From: Candidatus Rokuibacteriota bacterium
GTDB taxonomy: Bacteria; Methylomirabilota; Methylomirabilia; Rokubacteriales; CSP1-6
Assembly: GCA_016188005.1 (NCBI GenBank)
Contig: JACPIQ010000052.1
Coordinates: 1 to 34,123, forward strand
DNA: 34,123 nucleotides
Direction of reading: 5' to 3'
Part shown: positions 7,982 through 16,409 of the stretch, piece by piece
Position numbering within the stretch: position 1 is the stretch's first letter
Layout of the letters: each line of letters begins with the position of its first letter
Translations under genes and position numbers: made by a program
Notes under the pieces: model-generated
Databases searched by the model: none
Seen by the model: only the letters and a program-made list of their open reading frames with translations
What the model was told of the DNA's origin: nothing

Positions 7982-9829
7982 TCAGGACCGCGGGCGGGAC
8001 GGTCTGCTCGGGGCCGCTCCTCTTCGAGGTCTCGGAACTGCGCGCGGCTCCTGGCCCGGGACGATCGGCAGCAGGACATGCGACGGCCGGGTGCGGCCGC
8101 AATGCAGCGTGACCCTCCCGCCGATGATCCCCGCGGGACGGTCGCGCGGGTCGTTGTGCTGGAAAGGGCCGACCCCTGTGAAGACCTCGCCCAGCACCGC
8201 CAGCCCCGCGCCTGCGCCGCCGGGGTACTCGTAGTCGCGCCCCCGCACGCTCAGCGCCAGCCGGTGGCCGGCCGGCACCACGATGGAGGTCGGCCAGATC
8301 TCCACGTCCAGCTCGTACACGCGCCCGGGCGTGAGCGGCTGCACCTCGTCGTGGCTGTGGTAGGGGCGGTAGGGGAGCGTGAGCGCCGGGTCCAGCTTGC
8401 GATGCGAGGCCCGGAGCCACCCCTGCGCGATCGGGGTGTGCGGGTCGAGCGCGCCCTGGAAGACGACCTCCTTCAGGCTCGGGCCGAGCACGCGCAGCAC
8501 CACGAAGAGGTCGGCATCGGCGGTCTCGGAGGAGACGAAGAGCTTGGCCGCGACGGGGCCGGTGATCTCGGTCTCCGCCTCGAGGGGGGGCGTGAGGAAG
8601 GTGACGCCGTCCCCCAGGCCGCCGTAGCTCACCCGGGCGCCGCGGGCGGGCGGCCGCCGCACCAGGCTGTGGTCGGGCGCGCTCAGGTAGAGCCGCGTCC
8701 ACCGCGTGCGGGCCAGCGGCCACTCCCGCTCGTGCCGCTCGACGAACCGCTCGCCGGGACGGCGCACCTGGAGCAGCACTTTCGGCTGCTTCTTCCAGCC
8801 CGTGTCCTCACCCTTGAGGAAGTGGCCGAAGAAGCGTTTCTGGAGGCGCACGCCGTAATCCGTGTAGAAGTGGGTCCAGTGCTCGATCCCGTGGACCTCG
8901 AGCCACTTCTGCGTCGAGGCCGCGCGCATGAACCCCTCGAAGTTGCCCCGCGGATGCAGCCCCTGGCCGCCCCAGTTGGCCGCCGAGAGCAGCGGCACCG
9001 TGATCCTGGACCAGTCGGGCATGCGCGAGCGCCAGTACTCGTCCGAGGCCAGCGGGTTCCGGACGCACTCCTCGTAGAAGTCGCTGCGGCGGGCGCCCAG
9101 TTCCTCTTCGGTCAGGGTCTCGGGCCCGGACACCCAGTCGCCCGTCATCCGGCTCCGGAGGCCCCGGGTGCCGCGCCCGTGCTGCACCGGCACGATCTGC
9201 GAGGGGAACCAGGCGCGGCCGAAGGTGCAGAGGATGCCGCCGTGGTGGCTGAGGTCGCGGTAGAAGTCGGCCGCCCCCTCCCAGACGCAGATGGCGGCCA
9301 GGTGCGGCGGCTGGAGCGCCGCCACCTGCCACTGGTTCATGGCGTAGTAGGAGATGCCGTTGAGCCCCACCTTGCCGCTGCTCCACGGCTGGGTGGCCGC
9401 CCACTCGATGCAGTGATAGAGGTCGCGCGCCTCCCGCGCCGACCAGATGTCGAGGAAGCCGGGCGAGCGGCCGGCGCCGCGCGAATCCACGCGCACGCAG
9501 GCGTAGCCGTCGGGCACCCACTTCTCGGGGTCCACCACCTCCCAGTTCTGGTACTTGTTCGTGGAGCCCGCCAGGACATCCGGGTGCTGCTCGATCATCC
9601 GGCGCCACTGATCGGTGTAGAGGTCCTCGAAGTGCAGCCCCTTGGCGTACGGTCCGTAGGAGAGGATGACGGGGTGCGGGCCTGCCCCGGTGGGCCGGTA
9701 GACATCGGCGCGGAGGACGAGGCCGTCATCCGTCCGGACGGGGACGTCCCAGTCGACGCGCATGCCATCGCGGACCTCGCTCGGGGCGTCGCCCGGGGCC
9801 GTTCCTCGCACCCCTCCCGGCTTCGGCAT
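7982..9829 (-). CDS. CocE/NonD family alpha/beta hydrolase
   Basis: A protein of 615 aa. The hydrolase domain starts with VRTDDGLVLRADVYRP; the oxyanion Tyr region is SYGPYAKG, and the nucleophile Ser160 lies in GLNGISYYAM. The C-terminal jelly-roll domain typical of X-Pro dipeptidyl-peptidase/cocaine-esterase proteins follows from about residue 390 to 570 (SLVRRPPARG through GHRLALSVRGRDYEY). The His is probably in HGIEHWTHFY. The acidic triad residue normally found in a GWxD motif is not obvious, since the sequence reads NWGGQG. The start at 9829 is supported by GAGGAG 8 nt upstream. Upstream in-frame sequence is unlike the family. Natural ester or amide substrate unknown. Confidence 0.88.
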   Translation of the reverse strand: MPKPGGVRGTAPGDAPSEVRDGMRVDWDVPVRTDDGLVLRADVYRPTGAGPHPVILSYGPYAKGLHFEDLYTDQWRRMIEQHPDVLAGSTNKYQNWEVVDPEKWVPDGYACVRVDSRGAGRSPGFLDIWSAREARDLYHCIEWAATQPWSSGKVGLNGISYYAMNQWQVAALQPPHLAAICVWEGAADFYRDLSHHGGILCTFGRAWFPSQIVPVQHGRGTRGLRSRMTGDWVSGPETLTEEELGARRSDFYEECVRNPLASDEYWRSRMPDWSRITVPLLSAANWGGQGLHPRGNFEGFMRAASTQKWLEVHGIEHWTHFYTDYGVRLQKRFFGHFLKGEDTGWKKQPKVLLQVRRPGERFVERHEREWPLARTRWTRLYLSAPDHSLVRRPPARGARVSYGGLGDGVTFLTPPLEAETEITGPVAAKLFVSSETADADLFVVLRVLGPSLKEVVFQGALDPHTPIAQGWLRASHRKLDPALTLPYRPYHSHDEVQPLTPGRVYELDVEIWPTSIVVPAGHRLALSVRGRDYEYPGGAGAGLAVLGEVFTGVGPFQHNDPRDRPAGIIGGRVTLHCGRTRPSHVLLPIVPGQEPRAVPRPRRGAAPSRPSRPRS

Positions 9830-10063
9830 GGCGTTTCTCCTCACGCGGGCAGCTCCACGCGGCGCAGGCTCCAGCGCCCGCGGGCGGCGACGGCTTCGGC
9901 TCGAACCCGTGGGCGTGGAGCGGCGGGAGATCGACGTGTCCACTCCGCAGGGCGCCTGCTTCATAGCAGCCGGCCCGACACGGTGTCAAGCCGAATTGCG
10001 CCGAGCGGCGTGCGCCGGCGCCGGTTGACCGCGGTGTCACCTGCGTGCTACCACGGAGGCGCC

Positions 10064-10684
10064 GTGAAGCTCGACCCGCGCGCGACGGTTGCCGTGGCCA
10101 TCGACATGCACCGGGGGCACCTCGACCCGGCCGTCGCGACGCTGCCGCTCTCCGCCGCCCGTTGCGGCCCTGTCATCGCCCGGGCCGCGGACCTCTTCGC
10201 CAGGCTCCGGGCCCTGGGCGTTCCCATCGTGCACGTCGTTACCGAGTACCGCGACGCCGCGGAGATCGCGTGCAATCCGTTCTGGAAGGCGATCCACGAC
10301 GATCCGGCCCAGGCGCGGAAGGGCATCCTCCGCCACAATCTCGCCGGCAGTCCCGGCACGGAGATCATCCCGGCGCTCCTCGCCGGGGGCGATCTCGTCG
10401 TCCGGGGCAAGAAGCGCTACAGTGCCTTCCACGCCACGGACCTCGAGTTCCTGCTGCGGAGCCGCGGCGCCGGCACCGTGATCCTCGCCGGCATCAACAC
10501 GACCTCCTGTATCCTGTGCAATGCCTTCGAGGCCACCAACCGGGACTTCACCGTGGTCATCGCCTCGGAGGCGGTGGACTCCATGGACGGCGAGGAGATG
10601 CACCGCTTCGCCCTCCGCCTCATGGGCGCCACCGTGGGATGGCCGCTGACCAATGCCGAGATCGTCACCGCTCTGAGCGCCTGA
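10064..10684 (+). CDS. isochorismatase-like cysteine hydrolase
   Basis: A protein of 206 aa. The triad is present: Asp14 in AIDMHRGH, a Lys at 116/117 in GKKRYSAF, and Cys149 in GINTTSCILCNAF. The fold is that of isochorismatase, nicotinamidase and N-carbamoylsarcosine amidase, so the reaction is probably hydrolysis of a C-N or vinyl-ether bond in a small molecule. The GTG at 10064 has GGAGG 5 nt upstream. The polysaccharide-deacetylase-like gene starts 21 nt after the stop. Both families occur in purine and amide breakdown, which suggests a small shared pathway, but the substrate is not readable from sequence. Confidence 0.9.
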   Translation: MKLDPRATVAVAIDMHRGHLDPAVATLPLSAARCGPVIARAADLFARLRALGVPIVHVVTEYRDAAEIACNPFWKAIHDDPAQARKGILRHNLAGSPGTEIIPALLAGGDLVVRGKKRYSAFHATDLEFLLRSRGAGTVILAGINTTSCILCNAFEATNRDFTVVIASEAVDSMDGEEMHRFALRLMGATVGWPLTNAEIVTALSA

Positions 10685-10705
10685 GCCGTCACGAGGGAGG
10701 TGCCT

Positions 10706-11578
10706 GTGAAGCTGCCGCGCGAGCGCTTCGACTACTCGCCCATCGCTGCCCGCCGCCCCTGGCAGCTCCCGAAAGGGGCGCGCGTCGCCGTCTGGACCAT
10801 CGTGAACGTGGAGGAGTGGGACATCGAGAAACCCATGCCGCGCCAGATCCTGACCGCCCCGCAGGGGGTGGCCACGCTCCCCGATGTGCCCAACTGGGCG
10901 TGGCACGAGTACGGAATGCGCGTGGGCCTCTGGCGCATGCTCGAGGCGCTGGGCCGGCGCAAGCTGCGCGCGACGACGGCCATCAACGCCAGTGTGTGCC
11001 GCTCGTATCCAGCAGTGGCACAGGCCATGCGGGACGCCGGGTGGGAGTTCATGGGCCACGGCGTCAGGCAGGGTGCCATGCATCTCCTGCCGGATCAGCG
11101 GGCGGCCATCGGGGAGGCCGTCGCGATCCTCCGCGAGTTCACGGGCAAGCCGCCCAAGGGATGGCTCGGCCCCGGCCTCACCGAGACCTGGGAGACGCTC
11201 GATCTCCTCGCCGAGGCGGGCATCGAGTACGTGTCGGACTGGGTCGACGACGACCAGCCGTACGAGATCCGCACGCGCTCGGGGCCGCTGGTGTCGGTGC
11301 CCTACACCCTCGAGCTCAACGACATCCCGATGATGGTCATCCAGCATCACCCCTCGGCCGAGTGGGTGCGGCGGGTCAAGGACCAGTTCGACCGGCTCCA
11401 CGCCGAAGGGGCGAAGAACCCGCGCGTGATGGCGCTGGCCGTGCACCCGTACATCTCGGGCGTCCCGCACCGCATCAAGCACTTCGAGGCCGCCTACGAC
11501 TACATGCGCAAGCAGAAGGGCGTCTGGTTCACCACGGGCGAGGAGATCTGCGAGTGGTACAAGTCCCACCCCTGGTGA
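10706..11578 (+). CDS. polysaccharide deacetylase family protein, PuuE/allantoinase-like
   Basis: A protein of 290 aa with a NodB-type barrel of the PuuE subgroup. Marks of that subgroup are WQLPKGARVAVW at the start, EFMGHGVRQG, GWLGPGLTET, EYVSDWVDDDQPY and a terminal ALAVHPYISG. PuuE proteins are cofactor-free allantoinases of urate catabolism; other members act on different amides. The GTG at 10706 is favoured over the in-frame GTG at 10700, because GAGGGAGG ends right at 10700 and gives a 5-nt spacing to 10706. It is co-directional with the isochorismatase-like gene upstream, so an amide-hydrolysing pair is likely. Confidence 0.88.
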   Translation: MKLPRERFDYSPIAARRPWQLPKGARVAVWTIVNVEEWDIEKPMPRQILTAPQGVATLPDVPNWAWHEYGMRVGLWRMLEALGRRKLRATTAINASVCRSYPAVAQAMRDAGWEFMGHGVRQGAMHLLPDQRAAIGEAVAILREFTGKPPKGWLGPGLTETWETLDLLAEAGIEYVSDWVDDDQPYEIRTRSGPLVSVPYTLELNDIPMMVIQHHPSAEWVRRVKDQFDRLHAEGAKNPRVMALAVHPYISGVPHRIKHFEAAYDYMRKQKGVWFTTGEEICEWYKSHPW

Positions 11579-11609
11579 GCGGCGCCAGCGGCGACTGCGG
11601 GCTCACGCC

Positions 11610-12938
11610 TCACGCCCCCGGGACGTCCGTGGGGGCCCGTGGCCCCGGAACAGCCCCGCGTCGCTGCGGCGGCGGGCTCTGGGGGGCGCTGCCGTCCGTC
11701 TCGGCGCGGAACGCGGCGATCTGTTCGGGCAGCCCGAAGACGCGCACCAGGTCGCCAGCGCGAAGGATGGTCTCCGGGTCGGGGTTGAGGAGGACCTCCC
11801 CGTCGGCCCGGGTCACGGCCACCACCGTGACGCCAAGCCGCTCCCGGACCCGCCCCTCGCGCAGCGACTGATCCGCCAGCGCCCCCTGCCCCACCGCCAG
11901 GTCCTCCACGTGGGGCAGGAGGTCCATCGCGTCCCGGCGCGCTCCTTCGCCCATCTCCATGGCGCTGCGGAAGCGCTCGAGGTAGGCGAGCACCCGGTCC
12001 TGGGGCAGGGCCAACCGGCGCAGGGCGTGCCGGATGAGGGTCGCGGCCGCCTCCAGTTCGGGCTGGATGACCTCCGTGGCGCCGGCGCGGGCCAGCGCCT
12101 CCATGCCTGACGGGTGATGGGCCCGGACCAGGACGGGTACCGCCGGATTCATGGCGCGCAGGTAACGGACCAGGAGGGTGGCGCGGTCGACCTCGGGCAG
12201 CGCCACCACCACCAGAGTGGCTCGCGCGGCACCGGCGCGCTCGAGGGTGCGCCGGTTGGCGGCATCCCCGAACAGGCATGGCACCCCCCGGGCCCGGAGC
12301 CCCTTGACGATGTCCGGGTCGAGCTCGATGACGAGGAAGCGGAGGGTGAACGGCAGGAGCACCAGCGCCGCCTTCCCGAGCGCGGCCGCGATGGCCACCA
12401 GCCGGTCCGGCTCCAGCGCTCCCAGAGCCGGGATCAGGACGATCAGGACGACGACGGCCAGGTCCTCGATGAGGAGGGTCCCCATCATGATCCGTCCGTG
12501 GCGCGAGTGCAGCTCGCCCCGGTCCAGGAGCAGCCGCACCAGCACCATGGTGCTGGCGACGGAGATGACGATGCCGGCCACCGCGCCCTGGAGCGCGGTC
12601 CAGCCCAGGAGGGCGCCGGCGCCGACGCCGAGCCCCACGCAGAGGGCCAGGCCCACGGGCCCGCCGAGGAGCGTCACCCATCGAACACGCAGCAGGTCCT
12701 TGAGGGAGAACTCGATGCCGACGGAGAACATGAGGAGCACGACGCCGATCTCGGCGAAGAGATCGAAGGTGTGCACGTCGGTCACCGACGGCCCCGGGGT
12801 GAAGGGGCTCACCAGGATGCCGCCGAAGATGTAGCCCAGGATGAGTGGCTGGCGCGCCCACCAGGCGAGCGCGCCTCCCACCACCGCCGCGGCGAAGACG
12901 AAGGCCAGGTCCCGGAAGACGGCGGGATCGGTGATCAT
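11610..12938 (-). CDS. CPA2 monovalent cation/proton antiporter (KefB-like) with an internal deletion
   Basis: A protein of 442 aa; related antiporters with TrkA domains are about 600-670 aa. The first six or so membrane helices are intact (LILGYIFGGILVSPFTPGP, GVVLLMFSVGIEFSLKDL, ISVASTMVLVRLLLDRG). After ALVLLPF (about residue 197, near position 12347) the sequence jumps to FLVIELDPDIV, which belongs in the middle of the TrkA-N domain. The missing part would hold the second half of the transporter and the Gly-rich nucleotide-binding loop. The rest of TrkA-N and the TrkA-C domain follow normally to about residue 410. The join is in frame. As it stands the protein should not transport; an assembly collapse is the alternative. 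Confidence 0.8.
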   Translation of the reverse strand: MITDPAVFRDLAFVFAAAVVGGALAWWARQPLILGYIFGGILVSPFTPGPSVTDVHTFDLFAEIGVVLLMFSVGIEFSLKDLLRVRWVTLLGGPVGLALCVGLGVGAGALLGWTALQGAVAGIVISVASTMVLVRLLLDRGELHSRHGRIMMGTLLIEDLAVVVLIVLIPALGALEPDRLVAIAAALGKAALVLLPFTLRFLVIELDPDIVKGLRARGVPCLFGDAANRRTLERAGAARATLVVVALPEVDRATLLVRYLRAMNPAVPVLVRAHHPSGMEALARAGATEVIQPELEAAATLIRHALRRLALPQDRVLAYLERFRSAMEMGEGARRDAMDLLPHVEDLAVGQGALADQSLREGRVRERLGVTVVAVTRADGEVLLNPDPETILRAGDLVRVFGLPEQIAAFRAETDGSAPQSPPPQRRGAVPGPRAPTDVPGA

Positions 12939-13010
12939 CGGCGTTTCGAGTGTACCGGAGTCACAGGGCGTGACCTCGCCCTTCTCCCCCGGACGGCCCC
13001 GATTGTGAGG

Positions 13011-15320
13011 CTAGGTGAGCCCGGGGTGGAGGGCGCGCCAGACCTTCTCCCGGGTGAGGGGCATGTCGAGGTCCTCGACGCCGAAGGGCGAGAGCGCGTC
13101 CAGCACCGCGTTGACGATGGCCGGGGGAAGGGCGATGCAGCCGGCCTCGCCGAGACCCTTGGCGCCCAGGGGGTTGAAGGGCGAGGGGGTGACGGTGGCC
13201 GCGAGCACGGGCTCGGGGAAGTCGCCGAGGCGTGGCACGGCGTAGTCCATCAGGCTGCCGGTGAGCAGCTGCCCTTCCTCGTCGAAGACCAGCGCCTCCA
13301 GCAGCGCCTGGCCCGCGCCCTGGGCATAGGCCCCGTGAAGCTGGCCCTCGGCCAGCAGCGGGTTCACGATCACGCCGGCGTCGTCCGCCCAGATGCAGCG
13401 GGCGAGTGAGACCTCGCCCGTGTCCCCGTCGATCCGGACCACGGCCACGCAGGAGCCGAAGCTCCACAGCTCGCCCTTGCCTTCGAAGAAGACGGTGGCT
13501 TCGAGCCCCGGCCCGTGGCCCGCCCGGAGCGCCGCCGGTCCGTAGGCGGCCTCGGCGACTTGCCGCCAGGAGACGCGCCGGTCCGGGACGCCGGCCACCC
13601 GGAAGCCCCCGTCCACCAGGACGAGATCGGCGGGACCCGCCTCGAGCAGCGCCGCCGCGAGGCGCCGCCCCTGCGCTCGCACCTGCGTGGCGGCCTCGAG
13701 CGCGGCGCTGCCGCCCAGCGCGGTGGAACGGCTGCCGAAGGTGCCGAAGCCCTGGGGCGCACCGGCCGTGTCGCCGTGACGGACGACGACCTCCTCCGGC
13801 GTGACGCCCAGCGCGTCGGCGACGATCTGGGCCCACGTGGTCTCGTGGCCCTGGCCATGGGCGCTCGATCCCGTCACCACCGTCACGGCGCCGCTGCGCT
13901 CGACGCGCACGCTGCCGCTCTCCCAGCCGAGCGCGGAGGGCTCCACGTAGGAGATCACGCCGATCCCCGTGACCTCGCCTCGCGCGCGCGCCTCGCGCTG
14001 CTCGGCGCGGAGCGCCTCGTAGCCCGCGGCCTCCAGACAGCAGGCCAGCGCGGCGGCGTAGTCCCCCGAGTCATAGGTGTTCCCGGTGGCGGTGCGGTAC
14101 GGGAAGGCGGCGCGCGGCACGAAGTTCAGCCGCCGGATCTCGGCGGGGTCCATCCCGAGCGCGCGGGCGGCCTTGTCCATGAGCCGCTCGACGACGAAGA
14201 CGCCTTCCGGTCTCCCGGCACCCCGGTAGGCGCCTGTGGGCGGGGTCGTGGTGAGCGCCGCCACCGTCTCGATGTCCACGGCCGGCACCACGTAGGCGCC
14301 CGGCATCGTCCGGCCGCAGTTCCAGGCCGGCACCCCGGCGCTCATGGTGAGCCGGGTCCCCACGGCGAAGCTGACGCGCGCCCGCAGCGCCGTGATCTTC
14401 CCGTCGCCCGACAGCGCCAGCTCGGCATCGATGGCACCGCCGCGGCCCTGCTGGGTGCTCACGAAGTCCTCGCTCCGCGTGGCCACCCACTTCACCGGCC
14501 GCTCGAGCGTGAGCGCCAGCCAGGCGACGAGCACATCCTCGGCATAGGGACTGCCCTTGACGCCGAAGCCGCCGCCCACCTGCGGCGCGACGACGCGGAT
14601 CCTCGACTCGGGGAAGCCCGTGCACGCCGCGATGTCGGCGCGGACGCGGAAGGGCGCCTGCGTCGAGGCCCAGAGACGCAGCTCACCGCTGGCCCGGTCG
14701 TGCCAGGCCAGGATGCCGCGAGGCTCCATGGCCATGGCCGAGAGCCGCGGCTGCCTCACCGCGACGCGAACGCGATGGGCAGCCGCGGCCAATGCGGCCT
14801 CGGCATCGCCGGCCCGCCAGCGGTGCGAGAGGAGCACGTTGTCGCCGAGCGCCTCGAAGAGGGCCGGCGCGCCAGGCGCCAGGGCGGCCGCCGCATCGGC
14901 CATCGCAGCCAGCGGCTCGTACTCCACTTCCACGCGCTCGGCGGCATCCCGCGCCGCGTAGGCCGTCTCCGCCACCACCGCCGCCACGGGCTCCCCCACG
15001 CCGCGCGCCACCCCCTGCGCCAGCACCGTGTGCGGGGGAATCTTCATCGACGGGGAGAGGCGGTTGGGGCGCAGGTGCCCGAGATGGGTCACCTCGGTTC
15101 CGGTGATCACCGCCACGACCCCCGGCGCCCCGCGCGCCGCCCCAACGCCGAGTCGCGCGATGCGGGCGTGGGCGTGGGGGCTGCGCACGAGGGCGACGTG
15201 GAGCGCGCCCGGCAGCCGGATGTCGTCGGTGTAGAGGCCGGCCCCCAGCAGCAGGGGGCGATCCTCCACCCGCCTGAGGGGCCGGCCGACGAAGCCGTGG
15301 GGGTCCAGAGACTCGGTCAC
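13011..15320 (-). CDS. xanthine dehydrogenase family molybdopterin-binding subunit, CoxL form II-like
   Basis: A protein of 769 aa, the usual length for the large subunit of the molybdenum hydroxylase family. It has the N-terminal a/b hammerhead domain (GRPLRRVEDRPLLLG), a cofactor-binding QVGGGFGVKG motif, the AYRGAGRPEG active-site loop and the catalytic Glu in GAKGLGEAGCI. AYRGAGR is the form II loop; true form I CO dehydrogenases have AYxCSFR. The substrate is thus probably an aldehyde or aromatic heterocycle, and CO oxidation is not supported. The GTG at 15320 has GGGAG upstream. The FAD and 2Fe-2S subunits that complete the enzyme are not next to it. Confidence 0.9.
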   Translation of the reverse strand: MTESLDPHGFVGRPLRRVEDRPLLLGAGLYTDDIRLPGALHVALVRSPHAHARIARLGVGAARGAPGVVAVITGTEVTHLGHLRPNRLSPSMKIPPHTVLAQGVARGVGEPVAAVVAETAYAARDAAERVEVEYEPLAAMADAAAALAPGAPALFEALGDNVLLSHRWRAGDAEAALAAAAHRVRVAVRQPRLSAMAMEPRGILAWHDRASGELRLWASTQAPFRVRADIAACTGFPESRIRVVAPQVGGGFGVKGSPYAEDVLVAWLALTLERPVKWVATRSEDFVSTQQGRGGAIDAELALSGDGKITALRARVSFAVGTRLTMSAGVPAWNCGRTMPGAYVVPAVDIETVAALTTTPPTGAYRGAGRPEGVFVVERLMDKAARALGMDPAEIRRLNFVPRAAFPYRTATGNTYDSGDYAAALACCLEAAGYEALRAEQREARARGEVTGIGVISYVEPSALGWESGSVRVERSGAVTVVTGSSAHGQGHETTWAQIVADALGVTPEEVVVRHGDTAGAPQGFGTFGSRSTALGGSAALEAATQVRAQGRRLAAALLEAGPADLVLVDGGFRVAGVPDRRVSWRQVAEAAYGPAALRAGHGPGLEATVFFEGKGELWSFGSCVAVVRIDGDTGEVSLARCIWADDAGVIVNPLLAEGQLHGAYAQGAGQALLEALVFDEEGQLLTGSLMDYAVPRLGDFPEPVLAATVTPSPFNPLGAKGLGEAGCIALPPAIVNAVLDALSPFGVEDLDMPLTREKVWRALHPGLT

Positions 15321-15424
15321 CGCTTGCTCCCGGCCGGCACCTGCTTGTGTCCGGCGGCCAGTGCCTCCTTCGGCGTCACCTTGGCGTCCGCCCCGTCGAC
15401 GGGCTGCTCCTCGCGGCCCCTCAC
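15317..15424 (-). CDS. possible small ORF upstream of the CoxL-like gene
   Basis: A 35-aa frame starting at GTG 15424 and ending with a TGA that overlaps the GTG start of the CoxL-like gene (GTGA). The peptide is hydrophilic (for example KVTPKEALAAGHKQ) and I do not recognise it. The overlap would suit translational coupling. There is no strong ribosome binding site, so this may be chance. Confidence 0.25.
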   Translation of the reverse strand: MRGREEQPVDGADAKVTPKEALAAGHKQVPAGSKR

Positions 15425-15522
15425 GTGAGGGGCCCACAGTACTAGAGCCCCCGAGGCTGCGCAATCATGCGGCCGGCGCCGGAGCCGCCCACCTTCGTGC
15501 CGCCGCGGTGCGGTGCATGCGC

Positions 15523-15551
15523 TTGACACGGGTCGGGGCCGGGCCTAGAGT
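15523..15551 (+). promoter_or_regulatory. sigma-70-type promoter (TTGACA, 17-nt spacer, TAGAGT)
   Basis: TTGACA at 15523-15528 and TAGAGT at 15546-15551, separated by exactly 17 nt, in a GC-rich background where such boxes are rare. It points toward the DUF4440-like gene at 15733 and leaves a leader of about 175 nt. Confidence 0.65.
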
Positions 15552-15593
15552 CGGCCCCACATTCCGGACCGGCCGGGCCCTCTGGGAGGCGCG

Positions 15594-15662
15594 ATGCGTC
15601 CTTGTCGGATGCCGTCGGGTTCTGGCTCCGTCCTGCCCAGCCGCAGTGGGCACCCCCCGTGA
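15594..15662 (+). CDS. possible leader peptide in the 5' UTR
   Basis: A 22-codon frame (Met-Arg-Pro-Cys, ending Gly-His-Pro-Pro) inside the long leader between the promoter at 15523 and the gene at 15733. GGGAGG stands 4 nt before its ATG. It has no recognisable homology; it could be a regulatory upstream ORF or chance. Confidence 0.3.
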   Translation: MRPCRMPSGSGSVLPSRSGHPP

Positions 15663-15732
15663 TCCGCCCGGAGGCCGCCCGTTTGGCCCTCCTTGAGCCC
15701 CCTCGAACATCGACCCTTTGAGGAGGATTCCC

Positions 15733-16197
15733 GTGGCCAAGAAAGCGACGAAGACCGTGGCGAAGCGATCCGTGAAGAAGGCGCCCGCGAAGACCGCCCC
15801 CAAGGGGCCGAGCGCCGCCGAGGCAATCCACAAGCTGGGCCTGGCGTTCATGAAGGGGGTAAGCACGAAGAACTCCCAAGCTCTCGTGTCGGCGTTCTAT
15901 GCCCCCGACGCCGTCCTGATGCCGCCGAACCAGCCCGCACTGGAGGGGCGCCAGAACATCCGCCTTGCCCTCCAGGGGATGATGGACGCCGGGGTGACGA
16001 GTCTCAAGCTGGAGACCATCGCCACCGGCAGCTCGGGCGACCTGGCCTGGGAGCGGGCCCGGTACACGCTGTCGATGACACCCCCCGACGGCGCTCCCGT
16101 GCAGGACACCGGCAAGTCTCTCGTGGTGTACAAGCGCCAGCCCAATGGCCAGTGGCTGGCCATCGTGGACATGTACAGCAGCGACCAGCCGGCGTAG
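15733..16197 (+). CDS. DUF4440/SnoaL-like protein with a lysine-rich N-terminal tail
   Basis: A protein of 154 aa. The first 25 residues are a Lys/Ala-rich, histone H1-like tail (KKATKTVAKRSVKKAPAKT), unstructured and possibly nucleic-acid binding. Residues about 32-150 form one NTF2-like domain, with AFYAPDAVLMPPNQPALEG and the closing WLAIVDMYSSD characteristic of DUF4440/SnoaL-like proteins. Members of that fold bind small ligands or form dimers, and many have no known reaction. The GTG at 15733 follows a perfect AGGAGG by 6 nt. It has its own good promoter and a long leader. The combination of the tail and this domain is unusual to my knowledge. Confidence 0.8.
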   Translation: MAKKATKTVAKRSVKKAPAKTAPKGPSAAEAIHKLGLAFMKGVSTKNSQALVSAFYAPDAVLMPPNQPALEGRQNIRLALQGMMDAGVTSLKLETIATGSSGDLAWERARYTLSMTPPDGAPVQDTGKSLVVYKRQPNGQWLAIVDMYSSDQPA

Positions 16198-16221
16198 TAG
16201 CGTCGAGAGCGCTGAACACGG

Positions 16222-16387
16222 GGCGGGGAAGGAGACGGACGGGGAAGTGGCCGCTGCGGGTCGAGGCGATGCGAGTGGCCCACGGTCAACATGCCAGGAG
16301 GCATGGCGGGGAAGGAGACGGACGGGGAAGTGGCCGCTGCGGGTCGAGGCGATGCGAGTGGCCCACGGTCAACATGCCAGGAGGCAT
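16222..16387 (+). repeat. 83-bp perfect tandem duplication
   Basis: Two adjacent identical 83-bp units, 16222-16304 and 16305-16387, beginning GGCGGGGAAGG and ending CAGGAGGCAT. They lie between the DUF4440-like gene and the DUF1059 gene. No coding gene is recognised in either unit. Perfect identity points to a recent duplication. Confidence 0.95.
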
Positions 16388-16391
16388 GTTG
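16370..16391 (+). promoter_or_regulatory. hairpin just upstream of the DUF1059 gene
   Basis: A 9-bp perfect stem, CAACATGCC pairing with GGCATGTTG, closed by an AGGA loop. It spans the end of the second 83-bp unit. The first unit forms only a 6-bp version. The hairpin ends 18 nt before the DUF1059 start, and the gene's own GAGGAGG site lies in between, so it could affect translation or mRNA stability. Confidence 0.5.
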
Positions 16392-16409
16392 AAGATGAGG
16401 AGGCACGAC

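Noticed and set aside
7841-10684. A 947-codon plus-strand open frame across the CocE-family gene
   Set aside because: Its first 740 codons are the antisense shadow of a gene with clear hydrolase motifs; only the end (10064-10684) is a real gene.
13011-15320. Aerobic carbon monoxide dehydrogenase
   Set aside because: The active-site loop is AYRGAGR (form II), not AYxCSFR, and the coxM and coxS partners are absent.
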